From Prostheceraeus crozeri (Eukaryota; Platyhelminthes; Polycladida; Euryleptidae): DNA of 64,000 nucleotides. A program made the translations under genes and the position numbers. Below are positions 34,131 to 45,177 of this stretch, one piece after another. Within the stretch, counting starts at the first letter, position 1. Each line of letters begins with the position of its first letter. The stretch lies in NCBI GenBank assembly GCA_907163375.1, contig CAJQUW010015597.1, positions 186,001 through 250,000 of the forward strand. Direction: 5' to 3'. Under the pieces are notes generated by a model, which was not told the origin of the DNA, did no database searches, and was given only the letters and a program-made list of their open reading frames with translations.

Positions 34131-34309
34131 ATAGTTTCTTTTCGTGAGTTGTTAAAAAAAGCAAAATACACTTTGATAACCATTTTATAATCATACAACC
34201 GGTACCCTGAGGATGGACGTTGTAACAGTCCGAAGTACCGGTTGTATGATTATAAAATGGTTATCAAAGTGTATTTTGCGTTTTTTAACAACTCACGAAA
34301 AGAAACTAT
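34131..34309. repeat. palindrome centred on a ribozyme-like core
   Basis: Arms of about 75 bp (34131-34206 and 34235-34309) match with very few differences and end beside a CCTGAGGATGGAC...GTCCGAA centre. The palindromic GGTAC/GTACC steps next to the core would form stem I. Same design as the locus at 8.6 kb. Confidence 0.8.
34207..34235 (+). ncRNA. hammerhead-like core, variant
   Basis: CTGAGGA (34207-34213), stem GGAC/GTCC, loop GTTGTAACA, then GAAG where the canonical core has GAAA. Flanking ACCGGTACC/TACCGGT can pair. Likely a Penelope-type ribozyme relic with altered core. Confidence 0.5.
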
Positions 34310-34659
34310 GAACTCGTCACTTGGTGTAACAGCCAACCTGCGAAATTCACAAAGAGCAATAGGCTATTCTAAACATAATCTCAATCCGCATCGCCACTTT
34401 TGCAAAATTCTTTTCTTCATCTCAACCTCTATCATACATCGTGGACAGTTTTAACTTTTCTCGGCATTGAATAACTTCAGGGGGTGATTAGGGAAGCCCC
34501 ATCAATTTAAAAGTGGGAGGAGGGCTTAAGCATCTAAAGCACCCACCTTTCGCCAACGCTGGTTGTGTAGTCCAACGATTTAGGAAAGATGATGCGAAAA
34601 CTGGGTCGCAACGACTCTTCTTTGAAGCGCATGCTCATGGAATGTTTGGGTGAAAATCC
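34310..34659. other. non-coding stretch
   Basis: No gene seen. GC-richer from about 34490, possibly remnant sequence belonging to the adjacent retroelement fossil. Confidence 0.35.
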
Positions 34660-37200
34660 GGTTATTTGGGAATCTTGAGATGGTTGTGGTCATTAGTGGA
34701 GACTATAGTGCAGACTATTTGTGGAGATTATAGCATTCGTGGAGACTATAGCGTGACAGCAAAAAGATGTTTAAAATTAACCTCTTTCACCACTCCGGGA
34801 ATGGAGGAAATGTTCACAGACATTCGCGGGTGCACACATTTCTCTAAGATAGATCTCATTAATGCATTTCTGCAAATTCCGATCGACGAGGCATCAAAAG
34901 AAGTTACTACAATCAACACGATCTGGGGATTATATCACTATAACTTTTTACTTTTTGGGTTGAATATTTCTCCAGGAATTTTTCAACAGACGATGGACAG
35001 TTTGATTAGTGATCTGCAGGGCGTAAAATCGTACCAGGATGACATTTTGATTTATGCAAAATCTCAAGCAGAACATGACCATAGGTTACTCATGTTGATG
35101 CGCAGACTCTATGAAACCAATGTAACAATCAATTCGAAGAAGTCAATGTTTTCTGTTCCCCAACTTCAATACTTTGGTTACGTTATTGATGGTAAAGGCA
35201 TTCATCCAAATGTTGAGCGGGTCCTAGCAATTTCAAAAGATGCAAAAAAATTCAAAAATTTCAATTTGATGCGCAACAATTGCGATTATTTTTAGGATTC
35301 ATGCAATTGGTAGCCTCATTTCGCTACCAAGGCCGAGCCCTTATTCGAGTTGCTTGCGCAGTCGGATTTTAAATTCGAGTCAAGACACAATGAATGCTTT
35401 GAAGGACTGATAAGTGAGATTACTAACGGTATTACACTACAAAGTTTTAGGCCAGGCGGAAGGTCGAAGGTTATAGTCGATGCATCTGAACAAGGATTGG
35501 GTGGTATTTTGGAACAAGAGGGCGCTCCAATAATTTGCATTTCGAGACGCTTGAGTAAGACTGAAAAAGGTTATTCTCAGACACAGAAGGAGGCTCTTGC
35601 GATTAAGTGGGCTCTACAAAGGTTGCATAAGTATCTATTTGGAACTCAGTTTACCATTGTTACTGATCATAAAGCACTAGAGTACATTTTCGATCCCAAA
35701 AATTCAATCAACGAGGTGACCTCAAATATGCTGCAGAGATGGGCGATAGAAATTTCGGCATATGATTATGAAATTGAACATCAGCCAGGAAAGCGCATTC
35801 CTCATGCAGACTTCCTATCACGATACTCTAACTTCGAATCTAATTAATATGAAAACGAATGCCTGATGATTATACCTTTGCCGTTCAATCGCAACATGCT
35901 GATTACAGAAACTAACAACTTCTTCACTCCAGTTCTCTCAGGTGTGAAAAACGGATGGACTCCCAGAAACAAGAAAAAGTATGCTGAATACTACCGGAGA
36001 AGAGAGGAAATTTCAGTCTCGGTCGATAATGTACTTATGCTCGACGAAAAAGTAATTCTTCCACCTTCCTGCCGCAAACAGATGTTGGAAAATTTGCACA
36101 GCGGACACATTGGACATGACAAGGTGAAGTCAGTAGCCCGCACGATTTGCTGGTGGCCGGAAATCAATGTAGACATAGCAAATTATGTAGCTAATTGCTC
36201 CCAATGCAAGCAAGGAAAGCCGAGGACACACTCTAACTGGAAACCGTGGCCAACAACTTACGAACAAATGGCACGTCTTCATGCTGATTATTGTGGACCA
36301 TTCTTTGGACGCTACTAGGCTCTGGTCATTGAGGATAGTTATGGCAAATACCCGGAGGTATTCTTCATGACATCCGCATCATCTGACTTCACCATACAAA
36401 CGTTTTGCAAATTCCTCTCTCGTGAAGGAATTCCTCAAGTTGTTATCACAGACAATGGAACGTATTTTAATGCTAAGCAAGTAGATGATTGGTTTAGAAA
36501 ATTAGGTGTGATTCATCTCTACAGTCCCCCAAGACACCCAAAGTCCAATGGTTTGGCAGAGCGATTTGTACAGACATTGAAGAATTCGATAAGAGCCGGA
36601 AATCCTCAAAATTTCAAGGATTTGGATAGCTTTGTAGACAATTTCCTAATGCAATATAGAAATGCTATCCATGCTACTACCAATGCCACTCCATCTTGGT
36701 TGTTCAAAAGTCGGAACATGCGAACATCTGCATCTTTGGACACTACGGAGGTAATATATTACCGAAATAATAATTCAGGACCATCTTCTGGTATCATCAT
36801 CCACCAATTGGGGAGAAGAGTGGTTGAAATTATGGACCAAGATGATGGAAGTATTCACCAACGACATATAGAACAAATTCACATCTCCAAACCATCCTAA
36901 CCAAACCGATCTACAAATATACAAACCGAATCTACAAATGAAGCATCGAGTCAACAATTACAATATGATAGTGAAGCAGGTGCAAGTGGAACGAGCCAAC
37001 AACTCACAAGCGAATTAATTGAAGAAATTCCAAATGAAACGGGCGAACAACCTGTGGGTGAAACGGCCGCAGATGAACCAAGTGACGGTGATAAGAAGAA
37101 CAACGATTCAGTGACAAGTTCTCGTCCAAGACGTGTAATCAAACCACCTTCCCGATTCAAAGACTTCGTCCTAAATTCAAAGGGAGGGAAGTTGTGACAG
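34660..37200 (+). mobile_element. Ty3/Gypsy fossil B, partial and older
   Basis: A plus-strand retroelement fossil lacking its 5' LTR, gag and protease. Remaining pol parts, in order: reverse transcriptase (about 34.7-35.3 kb, with the YQDD box), RNase H (about 35.4-35.8 kb), integrase zinc-binding and catalytic core (about 35.9-36.9 kb). A polypurine tract (AAAGGGAGGGAAG) at about 37180 is followed by TGTGACAG at 37193, the probable start of a 3' LTR whose far edge I cannot place. It is broken, with several lesions. The proteins are clearly of the same lineage as fossil A. Older than fossil A. Confidence 0.85.
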
Positions 37201-37771
37201 TTGTGATATTTAATGAACTTGATTCTCCTTAATTATTATGTCTTTGATATCATACTATATCATATATAATTTCCAGGTTGCCATGTCAACTTCAAATTTT
37301 GTATCAGAGAGCAAATTTTATATCCATTTTCTTAACTACTACTGCGGCTCTCTGGTAAGGTTTATTAAACTGTATGTATACTCAACTTCAATAATTACCC
37401 AGACATTCAATTAAGGAGCATTCTTAATTCCGGTTGGGTAGCTATAATCCAATTCAAGCGAATGCTGCTATAACGGCTACCCTAGCTGTGCCGGACCGGA
37501 ATTGGTTGCTTGCCGCATAAAGAATCAAAAGACACAAATACATCATCCACATAAAATCGGAGGTTTAATTATATTCAGTGCTTTGGAATCAATTGCAGAC
37601 ATAAAGAAACAGGTGTGCTTCACCCAGAAAATAATTAAAAATTGCTCAAACAAAAAGAACACGAAGCAAGACCAAGCTAGCCAATGTAAGACAAAGCAGC
37701 GTATGTAGCCACACTCCGATAAATCCTTTTCGTTGTTATGAGTTTCTTAAAACTGAGGAACATGAGGCGTG
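37201..37771. other. probable 3' LTR of Gypsy fossil B and flank
   Basis: The sequence from 37193 starts TGTGACAG directly after a polypurine tract, as an LTR would. The TG...CA right border was not found, partly because Gypsy fossil A begins at 37772. The last 6 bp (GGCGTG, 37766-37771) are the target duplication of fossil A. Confidence 0.45.
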
Positions 37772-38266
37772 TGTTATAGTAATACTTAATAAAGTGCGAA
37801 TAGAATGGTATCCCTTTTATAGCTTACGTTCCAATTTAGTGAATATAGAATTGATTGGATTGCAACAATTGAATTCTTGTATTGTGGCTTAGTAGATTGT
37901 TAAGTTACACAAGTTGTGGGCACTCAACCTTACCTCAGAGCAACATTAGTAAAAACTGAGACATAAATCAAAATATGAATCAAGACAAATTTTGAAGGTA
38001 TACATGGTAACTTACTAAAATCCTATTGGTTAATAATTAGGAAAAAGGAGTCCACGACATTAATTAATTTCTCGATGCATTCATAGATTTAACACATGTA
38101 TAACGAATACATCGCTGAATGCATTTACAAATTTACATGTACATACGTAAAAAAACATCAATATAAATAACGTGTAAAACAGCTGGTTAATAAATTTATC
38201 GGCAAAGAAAGTTATTTAAGTCAGTCATAAAATCATTACATCAAAGTCACTTTAAGAACTGTTACA
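37772..38266 (-). repeat. 3' LTR of Gypsy fossil A
   Basis: 495 bp, TGTTATAG...CTGTTACA on the plus strand. No difference from the other LTR was noticed on reading through both. Confidence 0.93.
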
Positions 38267-38279
38267 ACTTCTCCCCCTT

Positions 38280-41200
38280 AGCGAGGAACGTAATCACGAA
38301 AGCGTTTCGGCGGCTGGACATTACGTCTAGGACGAATATCAGGAGCAGTATTGATGTCTTCATTGTCATTCGAACATGCAGGAAGAGTATCAGTAACACT
38401 GTCGGACTGATCTGGTTCAGATGAGGCTGGACTTGACTTGAGATCAGATTTGGGAGAGGATAGAGTACCATCGAAGGTACGACTCGATTCCTGTGTAGCC
38501 GGCAATGTTGATGAAGAATCATTCTCTTCCCTTGACGGTGTGCTTGAGGAGATTGGTCCATTGACTTGAGTTCCTTTCCTTGACGGGGTACTTGAAGAGA
38601 TTGGCCTCGAAATATGAACTTGATCAATATGACGCCTATGAACGGAGCCATCGTCCTCGTCCATAATTTCTATCATTCTTTGGCCCAGCTTACGTAGTAC
38701 AATGCCGTTCGTGGGTCTTGAATTATTTCCACGGTAGAATAATACATCAGTAGTATCCAGAGCAGCGGAAGTTCTTAATAATCGACCCTTGAAGAGGAAC
38801 GCTGGTGTCTTGTTAGTGGTTAGAGTGAGTTGCATTGCGATATTGCATCAGAAAGTTATCCACGAACTGTTCTAATTCTTGGAAAGTTTGGGGATTGCCT
38901 GCCCTGATCGCATTTTTGAGGGTCTGAATGAAACGTTCAGCAAGTCCATTTGAACACGGATGTCGGGGAGCCGTAAATAACTGTACCACACCGATTGAAT
39001 GTAACCAATCTTTCAATTCACTGGAGGAAAAATGGGACCCATTGTCGGTCACCAAAACTTTTGGGATTCCTTCCCGTGAAAAAAACTTCCTGAAGGCAGT
39101 CTTTGTGAAGTTAGAGTTGGGATTTCTTGTGAAGAATACTTCAGGGTATTTACTGTAGCTATCTTCTAAGACGAGGGCATAGTATTGGTTGAAAAATGGA
39201 CCGCAATAATCAGCATGTAGACGATTCATAGGTTCATATGTGAGCGGCCACGGAGTCCATTTGGGATGAGTGTTTGGCTTGAATTTCCGACATCTGTCAC
39301 AATCATCAATGTAGGATGCTATATCTGAATTCATATTTGGCCACCAGCATGTTGTTCTTGCTAGGGATTTCATCTTATCACGTCCGATATGGCTTCCATG
39401 TAGATGTTCCAGCATCATTCTTCGGCAAGTTGGAGGCAGAATTATTCGTTCATTCAAAAGCAAAGCACCATCGACAGAACGGGACAGGTCATCGCGCAAT
39501 CGGTATAGTTCGGGAAACCTTTTCTTTGCTGATAAGGACCAACCATTCTTCATCGCTGAAAGTATTGCGTTGTAATGTGCCTTAGTCTCTTGAATGACTT
39601 GGTTTCGATCAAATGGAAGTGGTGCAACCATCAAACACATCTCTTCATCTTCGTGGCAGTCTTGAAAATTGGAGAATCTGGACATGTAATCGGCATGTGG
39701 TATCTTCTTTCCAGGACTGTGCTTGATTTCGTAGTCGTAGGCGGAGATTTCCAATGCCCAACGTTGAAGCATGGCGGAAGTAGTCTTGCTCGCTGAACTT
39801 GATGGTGAGAAAATATATTGCAGGGCTTTATGATCCGTAATTATGATGAACTTTGTCCCAAACAGGTATTTGTGTAGTCGATTAAGAGCCCATTTGATTG
39901 CAAGGGCCTCTTTCTGCGTTTGCGAGTACACCTTCTCAGACTTGCTAAGTCTACGCGAAACACATAGCACCGGTAAGCCATTCTGTTCCAGTATAGCTCC
40001 CAAACCGACTTCAGAAGCATCGACGATGAGAGTTGACTGCATACCCGGTTGAAAGCTTTGCAAGGTGATGCCGTTGACTAAATGCTTGATCAAGGTGTTA
40101 AAACAAATGTCGTGTTGTTCTGTCCATTCAAATTGTTCTTGTGCCATCAACAGGAATAGAGGCTCGGCTAGCGTAGAGAAATGTGGAACGAATCGACTGT
40201 AGTATTGAATGAATCCAAGAAACGACTGAAGCTGCTTCACATTCGAAGGTTTTGGGGCCTTTGAAATTGATACAATGCGGTCAGAATCAGGGCGAATACC
40301 ACTACCGTTGATGATGTATCCCAAATAGTGCACTTCACTCACGCGGAAGATTGATTTCTTAGCGTTGATCTTTACATTGATATTCTCCAATCTTTGCAAA
40401 AGAGCCTGAAGGCGATCGTCGTGCTCGGATTTGGTTTCTCCAAATATAAGCAGGTCATCTTGATACGACTTGACACCTTGTAAATCTTGTACGAGTTGAT
40501 CCATGACTTGTTGGAAAATTCCAGGAGAGATGCTCAGACCAAAAGGCAGAAAGTTGTAATGATAGAGACCCCATATCGTATTTATTGTAGTGATTCTTTT
40601 GAATGTTCATCTAGAGGAATTTGAAGAAATGCATTGGTAAGATCAATCTTGGAGAATACCTTAGAGCCGCGGAAATTGGAGAACATTTCTTCAACGCTAG
40701 GAGTAGTAAATGAAGTCAGTTTCAAACTTTGATTGGCAGTTACGCTATAGTCTCCACAAATTCTGATGGATCCGTTTGCCTTCTTGACAGCGACTATGGG
40801 AGTAGCCCACGAACTAGACTGTATCGGTGAAAGAATTCCTGAGTCCACGAGTTTGTTTAATTCCTGGCAAACGGCGTCTCGAATTCCAAAAGCCATTGGA
40901 CGTGCTTTCACGAATTTCGGAGGCGAAGATACATTTAGATGGACAGGATTGATTTTCATACCACCATCCGAATTGCTGAGGGAATGAATACTGTTGCGGA
41001 TTTCTTTGGCAGGACATCATTGTTGATTTCTTGGTTTTTCATCTCACTGACATTAGTTTGTTGGACTGTGTTTTCTAAGTTAGTAGTCTGCGGCTTGGCA
41101 GTCTGAATCTCTTTCATTGGAATGGAACTTTGAGTTTCTGAGTTAGTGACCAATACCAATTGAAAATCCAAGGCACGGAGACCTTCAAGTCCAAGAATTG

Positions 41201-41600
41201 ACGGACCTTGTTGAGTAATAATGAAGTTAACACGTGTTCGCTTGTCATTCCTGATGACGTCGAGAATTGTCTTACCAACGACTGGGAGGGAGTGGCCGGA
41301 AACACCATGAATTTTCGTTGACGTGTTTGAGATCAGTGAATTATCGTACCCGAGATGGTAAAAAATATTCATAGGCATAAAATTTATGGGAGATCCAGTG
41401 TCCAAGATGAACTTCGATTTTCGACCGTTCAAAAAGAAAATGGTTTCTTCCAGGTGCATGCTTCTGTCGCCACTAAAGTCGCTGACACCTAAAATTTGAA
41501 CGTTGTGTGTCGGTTCATCAGCTGGATAGTCATAAATAACTTCATTGCATTCATCGCCTTCATTTTCGGACAACATACCAGACGTTTGCCACTCTGGCAT
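38280..41600 (-). other. pol part of Gypsy fossil A
   Basis: Protease with the DTGS active-site motif at about 41.4 kb, reverse transcriptase (about 40.1-41.0 kb) with YQDD, RNase H (about 39.6-40.1 kb), integrase zinc finger and catalytic core (about 38.8-39.5 kb, with VTDNGSHF and APRHPCSNGLAERF), then a Ser/Pro-rich tail to about 38.28 kb. The part is interrupted, so no single product is expected. Confidence 0.85.
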
Positions 41601-42603
41601 GAATAGTAGGATTGTCTGTCCTCTGTCTACAGACTCGTCTGATATGCCCTTTCATATTGCAGTTAAGACAAACAGCATCGCGGAATCGACAGGTAGTACG
41701 AGGGTGCATTCCACCGCACGAATTACAGGATCCAAAATTACCTCCATAATTACCATTAAATGTATCTTGCCTTTGCCGTCTATCAATGGAAAAGTTGTTT
41801 CGATCTGGGAAATTATAGGAATTGTTTGTGTTGCGGACTGGAAATCTTGGATTATCATTGTTCTGAGGCATACGATAATTTTGCGAGGTTTGATTGTTTG
41901 GGGAAGTACGATAATGTGTGTTTCGTAAATTCTGTGGATTTTGCTGAAATCCCCGAAAATTGTTGGAGTTACCTCTATGATTCAAAGATGATTGGTAAGA
42001 ATTACCATTACTATTACCAACATTAAAATTCTTCGAGTGGAACAGAACTGTGTTCTTGGTGAGAGTCGTGTTCTTGGTTGTTTCTGATAAAATAAAATTA
42101 ATATCATCATCTTGTTCGAGTATAGCTTTAGCCTCTTCATAAACCATATTCTTAATAGAAAGAAGTTTCTTTTGAATTGATACGTGGTTTACCCCGGCGA
42201 TTATCATGTCTCTCATAGCGATCTTTAATTGGTCACCAAAATTACACTTTGAAGCTTGCTTCTGCAAGCGTAGCAGAAAATCTCGTAATCGCTCATCTGG
42301 TTCGCGAAACATGGTGTGAAACTTGGCGCGTTCTGTAGATTCAAAGTAAGCAGGTTTGGAGTGGTTCGTAAGTAATACGCGCAGGTCATCAATCGATCTT
42401 TTCTCTAAATTTTCAGAGTAGGACAATGTTTCTAAAAGTTCATAGGCTTCAGGTCCGATTAGCGACAAGTAAAATGCAATTTGATTATCATCGTTAATGT
42501 CTTTGTTAGTTTTACAAACTAAGTTGAAGCGATCATGCCATCTTTGAATACCTTTTGCATCTTGGAGATTAATTTGCTCAATGGTCACTTGTAATGTAGA
42601 CAT
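41560..42603 (-). other. gag part of Gypsy fossil A
   Basis: The gag region: capsid-like N-terminal half (QRWHDRFNLVCKTNKDINDD), an Asn-rich middle, and a C-terminal cysteine array including a CCHC knuckle (CLNCNMKGHIRRVC) that would bind RNA. It overlaps the start of the protease part, as is usual in the family. Confidence 0.8.
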
Positions 42604-42677
42604 GTTGAATAAATGCTTGTAATTGAATAAATTTCAGGAGTACAGTATAAGTATTATCCTGCTCGTTCGACGCCAAT

Positions 42678-43172
42678 TGTTATAGTAATACTTAATAAAG
42701 TGCGAATAGAATGGTATCCCTTTTATAGCTTACGTTCCAATTTAGTGAATATAGAATTGATTGGATTGCAACAATTGAATTCTTGTATTGTGGCTTAGTA
42801 GATTGTTAAGTTACACAAGTTGTGGGCACTCAACCTTACCTCAGAGCAACATTAGTAAAAACTGAGACATAAATCAAAATATGAATCAAGACAAATTTTG
42901 AAGGTATACATGGTAACTTACTAAAATCCTATTGGTTAATAATTAGGAAAAAGGAGTCCACGACATTAATTAATTTCTCGATGCATTCATAGATTTAACA
43001 CATGTATAACGAATACATCGCTGAATGCATTTACAAATTTACATGTACATACGTAAAAAAACATCAATATAAATAACGTGTAAAACAGCTGGTTAATAAA
43101 TTTATCGGCAAAGAAAGTTATTTAAGTCAGTCATAAAATCATTACATCAAAGTCACTTTAAGAACTGTTACA
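42678..43172 (-). repeat. 5' LTR of Gypsy fossil A
   Basis: 495 bp, same ends and sequence as the 3' LTR. Followed by the 6-bp target duplication at 43173-43178. Confidence 0.93.
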
Positions 43173-43178
43173 GGCGTG

Positions 43179-43600
43179 TCAATAGACATATATTAATAAT
43201 ACACCAGCCCAGCAAAGTCATGAATCACAGCGTGAGTAGATCCTGATCAAAAGCAAGTTTAAACTGGTTAACTGGGATTAACTGGTATGTCTCTTCGACA
43301 TTTCTTTTATGAGCAGCTGCGTAAAAGATGAAACCGCGTGCTTTTATGGAAATGAAGAAATTTTAAATGCTTTATTAGTAAAACAAACGAACTGAGAGTG
43401 CAGAATTATAGCTATAATAGTGTCTCTGAACAGACGTCCTGACCGCACTGATGATTGTCGACGTCTGTGTTTGGTACTGTTTCACAACCAGAGTTCATTA
43501 AGCAAAATCGAAACTTCATGTGCATTGTTGCTAAGCTGCAACACTACCATGTGACACTGGCAAAAACATAGACATCGAACATCAACAACCTTAATGCTTA
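43179..43600. other. non-coding flank
   Basis: Sequence between the Gypsy fossil and the foldback element. No gene. It contains CATAGACATCGAA (about 43568-43580), an inverted match to a motif just beyond the foldback element. Confidence 0.4.
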
Positions 43601-44846
43601 GGCCCTTTTCGAGTTGCCAAATCGATGTGACTTTGGCAACTCGAAAAGGTGATTATTTGCAAAAATGTGTGCTTTTTACATGAACTTTGTCAAGGTCTCA
43701 GCGGAATTTTTTAGTCGGTCAGAGTCCGCTTATTTTGGGAAAACCGGCAATTCTAAGTTTGTAAACAAATTAGGAAATTGCACTCGCATGTAAGTTGTGA
43801 TTAAGATTTAACCAATATATTTCGTAAAAACATAATTTTAATATTCTGTTGTTTTACTGCATGTCGTTGCATCGAGACTGTTTGAAATAACGCAATGCAC
43901 GTGCTGGCTGTAGAATATTTCATGTTACAGAGTAAAAACTCTAGTGTTCTCTTAACTTTCTATCTCTAGTTTAGTTATTTTCATACAACCATGTTCAATT
44001 ATCTGTTGGCTGGTTCATAAATCCTTTAAATCCTTCATTGGATCTTTCTCAATTTCCAGTTGCAACCAAATTTCTTTTTTTAAATCGTTTAGAGCAAAAG
44101 CCTATCTAACCAACGAAAATAATTTTGAGATTCAATTCTACATAACTTTCTCGAGTTTTCTCGCTTCTAGCAGAAGGAATTCATGTTTAAGTTCAGAAGA
44201 GTGTTCAGAAGGTTTTCATGTTTAGCCTCTTCTATTTGTCTATCAAATGAAATACTTTAAACATGAATTCCTTCTGCTAGAAGCGAGAAAACTCGAGAAA
44301 GTTATGTAGAATTGAATCTCAAAATTATTTTCGTTGGTTAGATAGGCTTTTGCTCTAAACGATTTAAAAAAAGAAATTTGGTTGCAACTGGAAATTGAGA
44401 AAGATCCAATGAAGGATTTAAAGGATTTATGAACCAGCCAACAGATAATTGAACATGGTTGTATGAAAATAACTAAACTAGAGATAGAAAGTTAAGAGAA
44501 CACTAGAGTTTTTACTCTGTAACATGAAATATTCTACAGCCAGCACGTGCATTGCGTTATTTCAAACAGTCTCGATGCAACGACATGCAGTAAAACAACA
44601 GAATATTAAAAATTATGTTTTTACGAAATATATTGGTTAAATCTTAATCACAACTTACATGCGAGTGCAATTTCCTAATTTGTTTACAAACTTAGAATTG
44701 CCGGTTTTCCCAAAATAAGCGGACTCTGACCGACTAAAAATTTCGCTGAGACCTTGACAAAGTTCATGTAAAAAGCACACATTTTTGCAAATAATCACCT
44801 TTTCGAGTTGCCAAAGTCACATCGATTTGGCAACTCGAAAAGGGCC
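43601..44846. mobile_element. 1.25-kb foldback element, near-complete palindrome
   Basis: Arms of about 590 bp (43601 to about 44190 and about 44260-44846) are inverted copies with only a few differences, around a spacer of about 70 bp. Ends read GGCCCTTTTCGAGTTGCC and the flanks repeat TTA (43598-43600, 44847-44849), a 3-bp duplication typical of Harbinger-type insertion. Each end is itself an 18-bp hairpin (CTTTTCGAGTTGCCAAA folding back at about 43632-43649). No coding capacity. Assignment to Harbinger rests only on the duplication length and sequence. Confidence 0.85.
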
Positions 44847-44849
44847 TTA

Positions 44850-45036
44850 GTATTCGATGTCTGTGGGCAAAAAGCACGTGCCCAATGTATACTCGGAGAG
44901 TTCAAATCATTTAAAGCAAAATAGGAAGAGCAAACACCATGACTGCAGCATTATTGGCCATGACTCCTAGCAGATCAGGCCATGCATAGATCCACAGTAC
45001 TACATGGATCTGGCTAGTCAAGACCCTATTGTTGAT
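44850..45036. other. non-coding
   Basis: Short flank. Begins with TATTCGATGTCTGTG, which pairs with the flank left of the foldback element. Confidence 0.4.
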
Positions 45037-45177
45037 ATCCGATGTCTATGATTGTGCATCATGCTCTGAGTATGAGCAATGCTTTTTATTACTCGAAAGT
45101 CAAATTTCTTGAATTGTTTGATCATAGACATCGGATAACATAATTATTATTCCTAATAATGTAATCCGATGTCTATG
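45037..45177. repeat. cluster of ATCCGATGTCTATG motifs with a 55-bp palindrome
   Basis: The 14-bp motif occurs at 45037-45050, inverted at 45123-45136 and forward at 45164-45177. The last two form a 55-bp near-palindrome. Related copies flank the foldback element at about 43568 and 44853. Likely ends of a very small TIR-type element family. Confidence 0.65.

Larger units (their letters stand above)
37772..43172 (-). mobile_element. Ty3/Gypsy fossil A, young, nearly full length
   Basis: A 5.4-kb minus-strand element with two LTRs and a GGCGTG duplication (37766-37771, 43173-43178). Order in its own direction: 5' LTR, probable primer-binding site (TGGCGTCGAACG, next to the LTR), gag, protease, reverse transcriptase, RNase H, integrase, polypurine tract (AAGGGGGAGAAG), 3' LTR. 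The LTRs read as identical, so insertion was recent. All expected parts are present, but pol is interrupted by about three breaks, so I treat it as a recent fossil. Family members commonly express protease-pol by a shift of frame after gag. Closest in style to the lineages annotated as K02A2.6-like. Confidence 0.92.
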
